Assembly: GCA_965227145.1 (NCBI GenBank)
Contig: OZ245730.1
Span: forward strand, 2,728,001 to 2,792,000
Length of the DNA: 64,000 nucleotides
Direction: 5' to 3'
From: JACKAQ01 sp965227145
Lineage (GTDB): Bacteria > Calditrichota > Calditrichia > RBG-13-44-9 > J075
Below are positions 34,663-43,754 of this stretch, in pieces (positions within the stretch are counted from its first letter, which is position 1; each line of letters opens with the position of its first letter). The notes beneath the pieces are model-generated. The model had not been told where the DNA came from and searched no databases. It worked only from the letters and a program-made list of their open reading frames with translations. Position numbers and translations under genes: made by a program.

Positions 34663-35529
34663 ATGGTTTGCCCAAAATGCGGGACGCAAAACAGCACAGA
34701 ACATACCATTTGCCGCAAATGCTTGCATCTCTTGCAACCATCCCCTTCTGCCACCCGAACGCAACATGCGCCAATTTTCCAGACGCCATTGCGGCAGGCC
34801 GGGGAGCCGAATATTAAGGTGCGACCAGATACAGAAAATCCCGGCGCTGGAGAAAATTCCGCTGATCATCCGACCGGATTTTATTCCCGGTATCAAACCA
34901 ATCCTGAAATTAACTCCGGTGAAACAGCAGTTAACAAACCTGCTCGCAAAACCGGTTTAATATTAGGCATCAGCAGTATTGTTTTGCTGGTTGCTGCTGC
35001 ATTCGCTTTTGTTTTTTCAGGAAAAAGCACCACCGGAAATGACAGCGATTTTTTCTCCGCTGCCGAAAAAGTGTATAACAGCGGCAACTATACCCAAGCA
35101 ATGATTGCATATCAGAAATTTATCGTGGATTTTCCGGAATCGCCGCTCAGTCCGATCGCCAGAGAGCGCATTACTCAAATTCACACACATATTAAATCTC
35201 AGGAAAAACAATCACTTACACCCCGAATAGCTGCTTTACTCGAAAGCGCGAATATTGCATTCGAACGAAAACGGTATTCTTTGCCGGAAACGGATAATGC
35301 TGTTTTATACACCTCAGAAATACTCCGGTTAGATCCCGCGAATTCTGACGCATTAGCGTTGCAGGCTCGAATAGTTGCATTTTATACAGAAAAAGCCGAA
35401 GATGCGGCACGCCAACGCCGGTACCGTACCGCGTTAAGTAATTACAAAATAGTAAACTCCATTTTACCGGGAGATCAGGAAACCAAAGGAAAAATTTTGG
35501 CACTGGAAACACAATTGGGGATTCAATAA
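34663..35529 (+). CDS. Zinc-ribbon single-pass membrane protein with TPR-like periplasmic part
   Basis: A 288-residue protein of unknown function. A double-CxxC zinc ribbon opens it (MVCPKCGTQNSTEHTICRKC, residues 1-20). A Pro/Thr-rich linker leads to one membrane helix (TGLILGISSIVLLVAAAFAF, about 105-125). The rest is helical with TPR-like repeats: AEKVYNSGNYTQAMIAYQKFIVDFPESP near 143 and AARQRRYRTALSNYKIVNSILPGD near 255. It may assemble partners at the membrane. The ribosome site GGAGG lies nine bases before the ATG. It converges with the M23 peptidase gene with only four bases between the stops. Confidence 0.8.
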   Translation: MVCPKCGTQNSTEHTICRKCLHLLQPSPSATRTQHAPIFQTPLRQAGEPNIKVRPDTENPGAGENSADHPTGFYSRYQTNPEINSGETAVNKPARKTGLILGISSIVLLVAAAFAFVFSGKSTTGNDSDFFSAAEKVYNSGNYTQAMIAYQKFIVDFPESPLSPIARERITQIHTHIKSQEKQSLTPRIAALLESANIAFERKRYSLPETDNAVLYTSEILRLDPANSDALALQARIVAFYTEKAEDAARQRRYRTALSNYKIVNSILPGDQETKGKILALETQLGIQ

Positions 35530-35533
35530 CCGT

Positions 35534-36490
35534 TTAATTTGATTCTTCGAAAATGTCGTTTTTCACCAAAAAACGCCCGTTAAACTGCATTGGGATACCG
35601 GATCGATCCCAATATTGACGAACACGCGCATCGGTTGCAGGGATAGTTGCCTGAATGTGCAAATGCGGCTCGCTGACATCACCACTACAACCCACTGCGG
35701 CAATTTGCTGTCCTGAAAAGATCGTGTCACCCAATGTAACGGAAATGCTTCCCAGTTTTAGTTGCGCCAGCATAATTTCGAGCGAATCATGTTGAATGAT
35801 GATACGGTTACCATAAGCTTCATTTTCATCCATTTTTGGCCCCGCTGAGAGGGAATCGGCATATTGATCAACCACGGCTGTTACGATACCATCGATCGGA
35901 CTAAAAACGGGTTTTCCGAAAACATAATAATTTTCCGGTGATTCTGGAAAAAAACCAACGGAGCGTTTGCCAAATTCACCGATTGCGATAATATCTAACG
36001 CATATTTTTGCGGAACCGGCGGAAGCGCGTGATGCGTTGTGTTGATCAATGGCGAATCGCCGCCTTCTAAAATGTAATATTGTCCGTTTTTTAAAGGAAA
36101 GGAAAGTGAAACCGATGTACCGGACTGGAAATTTCCGGAAACAGCCCAGATTGCAAATACAGCGAATAAAAAAGTAATTGCGCTAATAAAAAATCGCCCG
36201 AATCGTAAACGATTTTTTGCAATAATACCGGGCTCCGGATGATTCTTTTTCCGAATGCTTATCAACTGAAAAATGGTGGCTGTCAACCAAAAAACCGGAA
36301 GCAAATACCGCCAGTAATATCCGTAAATTGCCCAATCGGCGGTTTTGTAAACGAAAATGGTATAAACACCGCTTAACAGCGACATCAAAATGCCGTCAAC
36401 AAGTTTCGTGTATTTTCCACGTGATTGCCAAAAATACAATCCGGCAGGAACTAATAGATCTTTGGCAAGCAACAAAAACAGTCGATACAT
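35534..36490 (-). CDS. M23 family metallopeptidase with N-terminal membrane helices
   Basis: A 318-residue membrane protein. The first ~125 residues hold three or four hydrophobic helices. The C-terminal LytM/M23 domain follows from about residue 150. It has the HxH zinc motif in SEPHLHIQA near 283 and GNRIIIQHDSLEIMLAQL near 235. The usual HxxxD is replaced by QKYALD near 172, as in the branch of M23 proteins with a Q-x-YA-x-D motif, where a nearby His (TTHHALPP) may take the ligand role. It may cut or bind peptidoglycan peptides. The substrate is uncertain. Confidence 0.8.
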   Translation of the reverse strand: MYRLFLLLAKDLLVPAGLYFWQSRGKYTKLVDGILMSLLSGVYTIFVYKTADWAIYGYYWRYLLPVFWLTATIFQLISIRKKNHPEPGIIAKNRLRFGRFFISAITFLFAVFAIWAVSGNFQSGTSVSLSFPLKNGQYYILEGGDSPLINTTHHALPPVPQKYALDIIAIGEFGKRSVGFFPESPENYYVFGKPVFSPIDGIVTAVVDQYADSLSAGPKMDENEAYGNRIIIQHDSLEIMLAQLKLGSISVTLGDTIFSGQQIAAVGCSGDVSEPHLHIQATIPATDARVRQYWDRSGIPMQFNGRFLVKNDIFEESN

Positions 36491-36977
36491 GAATTATCCA
36501 GTCCGTTATTTTGAGATATTTATAATGCGCTGCTGTATCGCTCAACTTTATTCATTTATTTGTTTATTGGCTTCGAAGCATAATATGTCAAAAGAAAATA
36601 TCCAACAAAAAATAAAATGCAACAGTTGGCGATCAACGGCACATTTTATCTCTGTAAAATAACCGGCTTATTGACTGATTAACAGGAAGTTAGCCATCCA
36701 GATAAATGGGGTTTTAAAACACTGTTGTATATTTTCGCAGTGACAAATGTCACAACGGCAAAAAATATTTTTTATTTTTTTTGTGTGAAACTATTGCACA
36801 CGTTTAATTTTTTTGGTATCTTCACCCCGAGCGATGGACAGGAATTGATTAATACTTCTACTACTTTATTTTACTGGCTGAAACTGCTGCTTCTTCAATT
36901 ACCGCGTCTTCAAGGGAGTGAATTCATAACAAATTTTTTGTACTTACCCAAAATGGTAGATTCATTGGAGGCGACCT
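36491..36977. other. AT-rich non-coding stretch before a small membrane-protein gene
   Basis: These 487 bases are very AT-rich and hold no convincing gene: an 86-codon frame starting with TTG at 36725 has no ribosome site and unusual composition. A GTGACA-AA-TGTCAC inverted repeat lies at 36740-36753. The region probably carries the promoter of the gene at 36978. Confidence 0.55.
36740..36753. promoter_or_regulatory. Inverted repeat GTGACA-AA-TGTCAC
   Basis: Perfect 6-bp arms with a 2-base spacer in AT-rich DNA, about 225 bases before the start codon at 36978. It resembles Crp/Fnr-type half-sites (TGAC/GTCA) but the spacing is not the standard one. Confidence 0.3.
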
Positions 36978-37259
36978 ATGCGTAATAGAGATATGAGAAA
37001 AGTTGTACTTATTTTGTATGTCTTAACATTGCTGTTGTTAGGCATCATTTATGTTCAGGGTTCTTTGCTCGCAGATCCGGGTGCAATTGCGACGCTGCAA
37101 AACGCAGCTCAAAGCGCAAATAGCGCCGGCGGATATTATGCGAACCCGTTAGTTGATATCCAAATCAGCGGTGATTCCGTTTGGGCTGTCGTTGGTGTCG
37201 TTACTGCTTTTTTTGGATTCGTTTGGCGAATTGTCCGTTCGCGCCCTTACGAAGCATAA
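36978..37259 (+). CDS. Small two-helix membrane protein of unknown function
   Basis: A 93-residue protein with two hydrophobic segments: KVVLILYVLTLLLLGIIYVQG (about 8-28, described as a span) and VWAVVGVVTAFFGFVWRIV (about 68-86). Between them lies a hydrophilic, Ala/Asn-rich loop (ATLQNAAQSANSAGGYYANP). The C-terminus is short and basic. I do not recognise the family. A strong ribosome site (GGAGG, eight bases before the ATG) supports translation. It stands alone between long AT-rich spacers, upstream of the PBP1C gene. Confidence 0.72.
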   Translation: MRNRDMRKVVLILYVLTLLLLGIIYVQGSLLADPGAIATLQNAAQSANSAGGYYANPLVDIQISGDSVWAVVGVVTAFFGFVWRIVRSRPYEA

Positions 37260-37470
37260 TTCTGTAATTTGTAATCACTTTTGCAACACAGGGATTCCCC
37301 CAATCCTTAAAATACCTGAAATTCAGGTATTCCTCTTTACAGCAGATTCTTTTCACAAAAATATGTTTTTCATCTTTTCTGTTAATAATTCCAATACCGG
37401 TGATTGTTTTTGAACACGGGAACAATTATTATTGGTTTTATATTTTTGCAACAGAAACGAGGAAAACGAC

Positions 37471-39843
37471 GTGACATTCTTGCGTGTTGATAAATCACCC
37501 TATTTCCGCAGGCGATATGTTTTGCTCGGGATTGCTGTTTCAACACTATTGTTTTATTGGTTAATTCCTCTGCCAACTCCATTATTTCCAAATGATTACA
37601 GTACCGTCATTTTAGGTGATCCGTCAACCGATAGCACACACAAATTCCCGATTTTGCGTGTCTTTCTCAACCGTGATGAGCAGTGGTGCCTTCCCCCAAA
37701 TCCTGATCTGAAAATTCCGGATAAGCTAAAAACGACCGTCCTTTTTTTTGAGGATCAATATTTTTATTACCACCCGGGTGTAAATCCCGGAGCAGTGGTT
37801 CGCGCGTTTTGGCAAAATTTCAATTCGGAAAAACGGGTCAGTGGTGCCAGCACAATTACGATGCAGGTTGCCCGGCTATTTAATCCTAAATCACGTAATT
37901 ATGCACATAAAATGCTGGAAATCCTTCAAGCGTTGAAAATGGAAATACGCTATTCGAAGGAAGAAATTTTGCAATTGTATTTGAATCACGCGCCATATGG
38001 CGGAAATATTATTGGATATCAGGCTGCATCTTTGCGTTATTTTGGCAAATTACCCGATGCATTAACCTGGGGCGAAGCCGCAACAATCGCAGTTTTGCCC
38101 AATGCGCCGGGACTCATTTCGCCGGATGCGGCACCGGACAAACTCCGCGAAAAACGCAATAAATTGTTGCGCAGGATGAAGGAAGCCGGAATTATTTCCG
38201 ACGAAACGCTGGCGCTGTCCATTCTCGAACCAACGCCGGAATCCTCCCACCCGTTTCCGTGGCAGGCACCACACTTAAGTCAATGGCTGAAAACACGTTA
38301 CGGGCAAAATGGCGGATTGCTAAAAACCACCATTTTGCCCAAAATCCAATCGGAAACGGAGCGATTGCTCGCCGAACATATTTCGTTTATCAATCCGCAG
38401 GGCATCCACAACGGCGTTGCGCTGGTCGTGGAAACACAAACAGGAAACGTTCGCGCTTACGTTGGTTCTCAGGATTTTTTTGATGCAGGGTCGCAGGGTC
38501 AGGTGGATGGAATCCGCGCACCGCGTTCATCCGGATCGATTCTGAAACCTTTTTTGTATGCACTTGCGATGGACGACGGGCTCATTCTCCCGCAAACGGT
38601 GCTGCATGATGTGCCAACATTTTACGGCGCATTTTCTCCGCAAAACGCCAGCGAGCAATACGATGGCATTGTGCCCGCACGCCAGGCGCTGATCCGCTCG
38701 CTCAATGTGCCGGCGGTGCGATTGCTCAACAGCTATGGGCTTTATCCGTTTTATCGATTTCTGCAGCAGGCTGGCGTTGGCACTTTGTTTCGCAATGCGG
38801 ATGATTACGGATTGCCGTTAATCATCGGTGGCGCAGAAGTGACACCGTGGGATGCGGCGATGTTGTTTCGCGGTTTGGGAAACGGCGGCAATTTTTCACC
38901 GCTGACGGTTTTGCAGGAAAATGGTGCGGAATCGAAAAACCGGATTTCAGCAACAATCAGTCCCGGTGCCAGCTTTTTGACGCTGGAAATTTTGCGGGAT
39001 TTGAAACGTCCGGGTGCAGAATTTTATTGGGAATTATTCCAGAATCAATTTCCGTTGGCGTGGAAAACCGGTACCAGCTACGGGCAGCGCGATGCATGGG
39101 CAGTGGGCGTCAGTCCGGAGTGGACGATCGCGGTTTGGGTCGGCAATTTTTCCGGTGTAGGAAATGCCAATCTTGCCGGATCAAAAAGCGCCGGTCCGCT
39201 TCTGTTCGATGTTTTTAATTCGCTTCCCAAAAACCCTGGATTAACCTGGTTTACAGTGCAGGAAACAGATTTGCAAGCTATCGAAATTTGTCGCGAAACC
39301 GGATTTCTCGCTTCGCAGAACTGCCCGGAACCCATTTTTGCATCGGCACCGCGACACGCTAAACCGTTGAAAATTTGCAACTTCCATCGAAAAATATTTA
39401 TCTCAGATAAAACCGGATACGAGGTTTGCTCGCGCTGCTGGACAGCCACCGAATATCACGCTCAACAAATGCTGATTTTCCCGCCGGATGTGGTTCAATA
39501 TGTTCGCGGGAGGGGGCAAATGGTTGGCAAATCGCCGGTTCACAATCCTGAATGCGGCGCAATTGCCGGAAACTCGCCGATCGAAATTTTGTATCCGCAG
39601 GAAAACGCCCGGCTGTGGGTTCCCCGCGATTTTGGCAGCGTGCTGCAAAAAGTGACGGCCAGGGCAGCGCATCGCGACAATCGCCATAAAATATTTTGGT
39701 ATTTGAACGATCGGTTTCTCGGCGCTACCGAAAATCGCCACGAAAAACCGCTGGAATGCAGGCAAGGCTGGAATGAACTGGAGATCATCGATGAAACCGG
39801 ATTCAGTGATTTACGAAAATTTTTCGTCACGATTCGGCAGTAG
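37471..39843 (+). CDS. pbpC: Penicillin-binding protein 1C
   Basis: A 790-residue bifunctional peptidoglycan synthase anchored by one N-terminal helix (YVLLGIAVSTLLFYWLIPLP). The GT51 domain has EDQYFYYHPGVNPGAVVRA and SGASTITMQVARLF (about 90-150). The transpeptidase domain has SGSILKPF (SxxK serine), a SLN motif in IRSLNVPAV, and KTGTSYGQRDAW (KTG). The Cys-containing BiPBP_C domain lies at the C-terminus (SPIEILYPQENARLWVP onward). GTG 37471 is chosen because GAGG lies eight bases upstream; the frame extends further up to a TTG. The alpha-2-macroglobulin gene often paired with pbpC is not here. Confidence 0.92.
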   Translation: MTFLRVDKSPYFRRRYVLLGIAVSTLLFYWLIPLPTPLFPNDYSTVILGDPSTDSTHKFPILRVFLNRDEQWCLPPNPDLKIPDKLKTTVLFFEDQYFYYHPGVNPGAVVRAFWQNFNSEKRVSGASTITMQVARLFNPKSRNYAHKMLEILQALKMEIRYSKEEILQLYLNHAPYGGNIIGYQAASLRYFGKLPDALTWGEAATIAVLPNAPGLISPDAAPDKLREKRNKLLRRMKEAGIISDETLALSILEPTPESSHPFPWQAPHLSQWLKTRYGQNGGLLKTTILPKIQSETERLLAEHISFINPQGIHNGVALVVETQTGNVRAYVGSQDFFDAGSQGQVDGIRAPRSSGSILKPFLYALAMDDGLILPQTVLHDVPTFYGAFSPQNASEQYDGIVPARQALIRSLNVPAVRLLNSYGLYPFYRFLQQAGVGTLFRNADDYGLPLIIGGAEVTPWDAAMLFRGLGNGGNFSPLTVLQENGAESKNRISATISPGASFLTLEILRDLKRPGAEFYWELFQNQFPLAWKTGTSYGQRDAWAVGVSPEWTIAVWVGNFSGVGNANLAGSKSAGPLLFDVFNSLPKNPGLTWFTVQETDLQAIEICRETGFLASQNCPEPIFASAPRHAKPLKICNFHRKIFISDKTGYEVCSRCWTATEYHAQQMLIFPPDVVQYVRGRGQMVGKSPVHNPECGAIAGNSPIEILYPQENARLWVPRDFGSVLQKVTARAAHRDNRHKIFWYLNDRFLGATENRHEKPLECRQGWNELEIIDETGFSDLRKFFVTIRQ

Positions 39844-39931
39844 CGGAACAGGATTTCAAAATTACCGTTGACTAATTTGGATTTAATGACGATCTTTTTA
39901 GCGAACGAAACAAAAAGCAAAGCAGATATCG

Positions 39932-40420
39932 ATGAATTTTTATCGCACTAAATCACTGAAAATCCTGATGTTAACATATTTTTTAACATGGGTGATTGCT
40001 TTCAGCTCGATGGCGTTTTGCTGCTGTTTATTGACCAATCATCAGGAATGTAATCACGAAAACAAGATTGCAGGAGCCGAAAACTGCCAACAGATGCCCG
40101 AAGAGCAGAGCAATTCCGGCAGCGAATGTTGCGGCTCAACTCAAAAACCAACCGGGCAACAGGAAACCACATTCGATAGTAACCCCATTTTGATGAAAAA
40201 CTGCACCACGAAATGTCAGGTGCGTCTGTTGTCAGCCCAATTAATGAAGGTTGAACAAACCGGTAATTCACAAAATGTATCGTTGTCGATCGTTAAATTT
40301 TTGCCTGGAGATGCAACGACGGCAAAATTTGTCCAGTCAAAGCGGACGCACGCCGTTGCAGTCCCGAGAAATCCCCACGCTCCTCCCCTATTTACCCAAC
40401 ATTGCGCATTTTTGATTTAG
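39932..40420 (+). CDS. Cys/His-rich small protein at the head of the metal efflux locus
   Basis: A 162-residue protein that opens with a hydrophobic helix (LMLTYFLTWVIAFSSMAFCCC) and continues with Cys and His clusters (CCCLLTNHQECNHENK, ENCQQM, SECCGS, KNCTTKC). It ends HAPPLFTQHCAFLI. A small family of similar proteins precedes heavy-metal efflux genes in Bacteroidota-like genomes, with conserved His-Tyr-Cys, Cys-Cys and Pro-Pro motifs. The CC and PP elements are visible here. It probably binds or senses copper-like metals at the periplasmic face. No known catalytic domain is present. The TolC-like gene follows after about 100 bases on the same strand. Confidence 0.65.
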   Translation: MNFYRTKSLKILMLTYFLTWVIAFSSMAFCCCLLTNHQECNHENKIAGAENCQQMPEEQSNSGSECCGSTQKPTGQQETTFDSNPILMKNCTTKCQVRLLSAQLMKVEQTGNSQNVSLSIVKFLPGDATTAKFVQSKRTHAVAVPRNPHAPPLFTQHCAFLI

Positions 40421-40525
40421 CCTTCCCTCTCCCCGATTTTCATTCAATAAAATTGCATTGATCGATTGCAGTTGCTGTTTTTTTGAAAAAACAGAGCCGC
40501 ATGTGAACTATCAGACGGAGTGGTT

Positions 40526-41791
40526 ATGCGAATGATCATTTTGGGCTGCATTTTATCGGCAACAATTGCCGGATTTGCACAGCCCGACGGACCGAATACA
40601 ACCGGAAAAATCAACTTATCCGAAGCCAGCAACCTCGCTGAGCTGATTCAATTTGCGGAAACGCAAAACCCCGGGTTGCAATCGGATTTGGCAAAATGGC
40701 AGGCTGCAACGCAACAGGCAAGCAGTTCCGGAAAGCTGCCAAATCCAACAATTACATATGGTTACATGGCACAGTCATTGAACGATTTCGGTGAAACGCG
40801 GGAGAACCGTTTTACCGTAAATCAGGGATTTCCCTGGTTTGGCACACTGCGCCAGCAACGAAAAATTGCGGAAGCAGATGCCAATCGCGAATTGGCACGG
40901 TACGAACGCACCAAACGCGATTTACATTTTCGCATCAAAGCATCATATTTTGAATATGCGCTGATTCGCCAAAAACTGGCGATTATCAGCAACAATATTC
41001 AATTGATGCAAGATGTGGAAGAAGTTGTCCTCGCCAAATTCCGAACCGGTGAAAACACTTACGCAACACTGTTGAAAATTCAGGTTGAACTGGAACGGCT
41101 GAACGACGAGCAAAAAAGCTACGAGCAATTATTGCCGGTAACGCACGCACGGTTAAATTATCTGCTTAATCGTCCGGCGGATGCGGTTTTGCCGGTCGAT
41201 CCGCAAATTGAGCTGGACACACTTGCAATCGATTTCGAAACGCTTGCGGCTACGCTTTCCGAAAAAAATCCCGATTTACAAATCGCAACGGCGACATCCG
41301 AACAAAGCCGGAGTGCGTTAAAACTGGTTCAAAAAAGCAATTATCCGGTGTTTGGATTGGGCATTCAATATCAGCAGATGGGAAATATGAACGGCGTAAA
41401 TCTGCCCGATCCGGTGATGATCAGCGTTTCGATGAGCCTGCCGCTGTGGTTCGGGAAAAACAAAGCCGCCGTTGCCGCCGCCCAAACGCGAAAAAAAGCA
41501 GCGGATTTCTCGATCGACAACGTTCGAAATATGTTGCTTGCGGATTTACAAGTTACGCTATTTGGTTACAAAGATGCGTATCGAAAAATACGATTGTACG
41601 AAACCAAACTGATTCCAAAAGCGCGGCAAGCGCTGGAAGTATCCCAAACTGCATTTGAAACCGGGAAAATGGATTTTCTGGATTGGATTGACGCACAGCG
41701 AACGCTGCTCCAGTTCGAACTGGAGTTGGCAGACAGCCGCAATCGCTGCGCCCAAAAACGCGCAGAACTGGAAAAGTTGACCGGATTTTAA
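40526..41791 (+). CDS. TolC-family outer membrane efflux protein (CusC-like)
   Basis: A 421-residue outer membrane channel subunit. A signal peptide (MRMIILGCILSATIAGFAQ) is followed by two OEP repeats. Family features are ESLNAY-like ENPGLQSDLAKWQAATQQ (given as QNPGLQSDLAKWQAATQQA in this protein, about residues 48-66), VEEVVLAKFRTGENTYATLLK near 170, and ARQALEVSQTAFETGKMDFLDWIDAQR near 370. The ATG at 40526 has GGAG six bases upstream, so the GTG two codons earlier is not needed. It shares an operon with CusB-like and CusA-like genes downstream (25 and 27 bases between genes) and forms the tripartite copper/silver pump with them. Confidence 0.9.
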   Translation: MRMIILGCILSATIAGFAQPDGPNTTGKINLSEASNLAELIQFAETQNPGLQSDLAKWQAATQQASSSGKLPNPTITYGYMAQSLNDFGETRENRFTVNQGFPWFGTLRQQRKIAEADANRELARYERTKRDLHFRIKASYFEYALIRQKLAIISNNIQLMQDVEEVVLAKFRTGENTYATLLKIQVELERLNDEQKSYEQLLPVTHARLNYLLNRPADAVLPVDPQIELDTLAIDFETLAATLSEKNPDLQIATATSEQSRSALKLVQKSNYPVFGLGIQYQQMGNMNGVNLPDPVMISVSMSLPLWFGKNKAAVAAAQTRKKAADFSIDNVRNMLLADLQVTLFGYKDAYRKIRLYETKLIPKARQALEVSQTAFETGKMDFLDWIDAQRTLLQFELELADSRNRCAQKRAELEKLTGF

Positions 41792-41816
41792 AACGCTAAT
41801 TTGAAAAGGAAACAAA

Positions 41817-43727
41817 ATGAATCCGATAAAAAAATTATGGACATCGGACCTCCGTTGGTTGATCTTCGGTTTGCTGGCGCTGGCGTTTGGCGCCGGTTAT
41901 TGGCTGAACAGCTCGCCGGCGGATTCGCACGTTCATTCGGCTGCTTCGGGTGACGTTGCCACAGAATGGACTTGCTCGATGCATCCACAGATCCGCCAGC
42001 CAAATCCCGGGCAATGCCCGATTTGCGGAATGGATTTAATTCCCGTAAATAACGAATCTGTGTACGATAGCAATCCGCGATCGCTGAAATTATCGCCGGT
42101 TTCGCAACAATTGGCGAATATTCAAACGGTTCCGGTGGTGCACCGGTTTGTGGATCGCGAGGTGCGGATGTACGGGAAAATCGCATACGACGAAACGCGT
42201 GTTCGCACAATTTCCGCATATTTGCCCGGACGAATCGACCGGCTTTTTGTGAATTACGTCGGGATAAAAGTTGCCCGCAACGATCATTTGGTGGAGCTGT
42301 ACAGCCCCGATTTAATTTCTGCGCAGCAGGAATTTCTCACCGTGATGCGCTTCAACCCGAACGAACGTACCCGGAAAGCCGCACACGATAAACTGGCGCT
42401 GCTCGGATTAACCGAAGCCCAGATTCTCCGATTGGAAAAATCCGCCGAACCATCGGACCGGCTGACCATTTATTCGCCGATGAGCGGCATAGTCATCGAT
42501 CGCCATGTTCGCGAAGGTGAATATATCCAAACCGGCAGCAAAATTTACACAATTGCCGATCTCTCGCAGGTGTGGCTGCAGCTTTCCGCATATGAATCCG
42601 ATCTGCAATGGATTCGCTACGGACAAAATGTTGATTTCGAAACCGAAGCTTTTCCCGGAAAAATATTCGAGGGAACGATCGTTTTTATCGATCCGATGCT
42701 CAATCCGCGCACCCGCACGGTTCAGGTTCGCGTAAATGTGCAAAATGACGATGGTTTGCTGAAACCCGACATGCTCGCCCGCGCGGTGGTCAAATCGACG
42801 TTGGCATCCGGCGGTTTAGTGATGGATAAAAATCTCGCCGGAAAATGGATTTCGCCGATGCACCCGGAGATCATCAAAAACAAGCCAGGCACCTGCGATG
42901 TTTGCGGAATGAAGCTGGTGCGTGCCGAAGAACTCGGATTGGTCAGCACAACGGATACCAGCAAAGCGCCGCTGGTTATCCCCGCTTCTGCGCCGCTGAT
43001 CACCGGAAAACGTGCGGTTGTGTATCTCGCTGATCCATCGGAAACCGGAAAATTTTACGGTCGCGAAATTGAACTTGGTCCGCGCGCCGGTGATTTTTTC
43101 GTGGTGAAATCCGGATTGAACGCAGGCGACCAAGTGGTTGTAAATGGTGCATTTAAGCTCGATAGCGATTTACAAATCAAAGCCCGCCCGAGCATGATGA
43201 GCATGTCAAGCAACGCTATGCCGGAAAGCCACGACCACAGCGAGATGGGACATTCAGCCGAAAAAATGACCGTGCCGGATGCCTTCCAAAAACAATTGGG
43301 AAATCTGGCCGATCCATATTTTGCAATTCACACCGCGCTCAGCAAAGACGCAGCAAATGACGCCAAAACTGCGGCAACAGCGTTCGCCGAAAATCTCAAA
43401 AAAATTGATATGACGTTGCTCGGCAGCGAAACAGCGCATGCCAAATGGATGGCGCTTCACGAGCAGTTGAAACGCAGCGCCGGAAATTTAGCCGAGGCAG
43501 CCGATATCGCCACTGCGCGAACGGCGTTCGAGCCGATTTCCGATGCGCTGACCGACGCGTTCCGGATTTTTGGCGTGCAAACCGATCAGCCGGTCATCCG
43601 CTTTTTTTGCCCGATGGCGTTTGACGACAAAGGCGCATTTTGGCTGCAAAATCGTGAAGGGGTGGAAAATCCCTATTTCGGCTCGGGAATGTATCGCTGC
43701 GGCGAGCAAAAGGAAATCTTGAAATAA
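41817..43727 (+). CDS. CusB-like RND periplasmic adaptor with two heavy-metal-binding domains and DUF3347
   Basis: A 636-residue membrane-fusion protein. After an N-terminal anchor comes a heavy-metal-binding domain at 51-77 (CSMHPQIR... CPICGMDLIP). The lipoyl/barrel hairpin has GRIDRLFVNYVGIKVARND near 140 and SPMSGIVIDRHVREGEYIQTG near 222-242. A second heavy-metal-binding domain is inserted at about 344-368 (SPMHPEIIKNKPGTCDVCGM). The membrane-proximal domain ends near 460. Residues from about 485 form a DUF3347 domain with FFCPMAFDDKGAFWLQN and MYRCGEQKEIL. It links the CusC-like channel to the CusA-like pump and may receive Cu+ or Ag+ from periplasmic partners. Confidence 0.93.
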   Translation: MNPIKKLWTSDLRWLIFGLLALAFGAGYWLNSSPADSHVHSAASGDVATEWTCSMHPQIRQPNPGQCPICGMDLIPVNNESVYDSNPRSLKLSPVSQQLANIQTVPVVHRFVDREVRMYGKIAYDETRVRTISAYLPGRIDRLFVNYVGIKVARNDHLVELYSPDLISAQQEFLTVMRFNPNERTRKAAHDKLALLGLTEAQILRLEKSAEPSDRLTIYSPMSGIVIDRHVREGEYIQTGSKIYTIADLSQVWLQLSAYESDLQWIRYGQNVDFETEAFPGKIFEGTIVFIDPMLNPRTRTVQVRVNVQNDDGLLKPDMLARAVVKSTLASGGLVMDKNLAGKWISPMHPEIIKNKPGTCDVCGMKLVRAEELGLVSTTDTSKAPLVIPASAPLITGKRAVVYLADPSETGKFYGREIELGPRAGDFFVVKSGLNAGDQVVVNGAFKLDSDLQIKARPSMMSMSSNAMPESHDHSEMGHSAEKMTVPDAFQKQLGNLADPYFAIHTALSKDAANDAKTAATAFAENLKKIDMTLLGSETAHAKWMALHEQLKRSAGNLAEAADIATARTAFEPISDALTDAFRIFGVQTDQPVIRFFCPMAFDDKGAFWLQNREGVENPYFGSGMYRCGEQKEILK

Positions 43728-43754
43728 CAACGGTTTACGAAAGAAAATTAAACA

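Noticed and set aside
36725..36985. An 86-codon frame starting TTG in the AT-rich gap
   Set aside because: No ribosome site, low-complexity composition, and it overlaps the start of the better supported gene at 36978.
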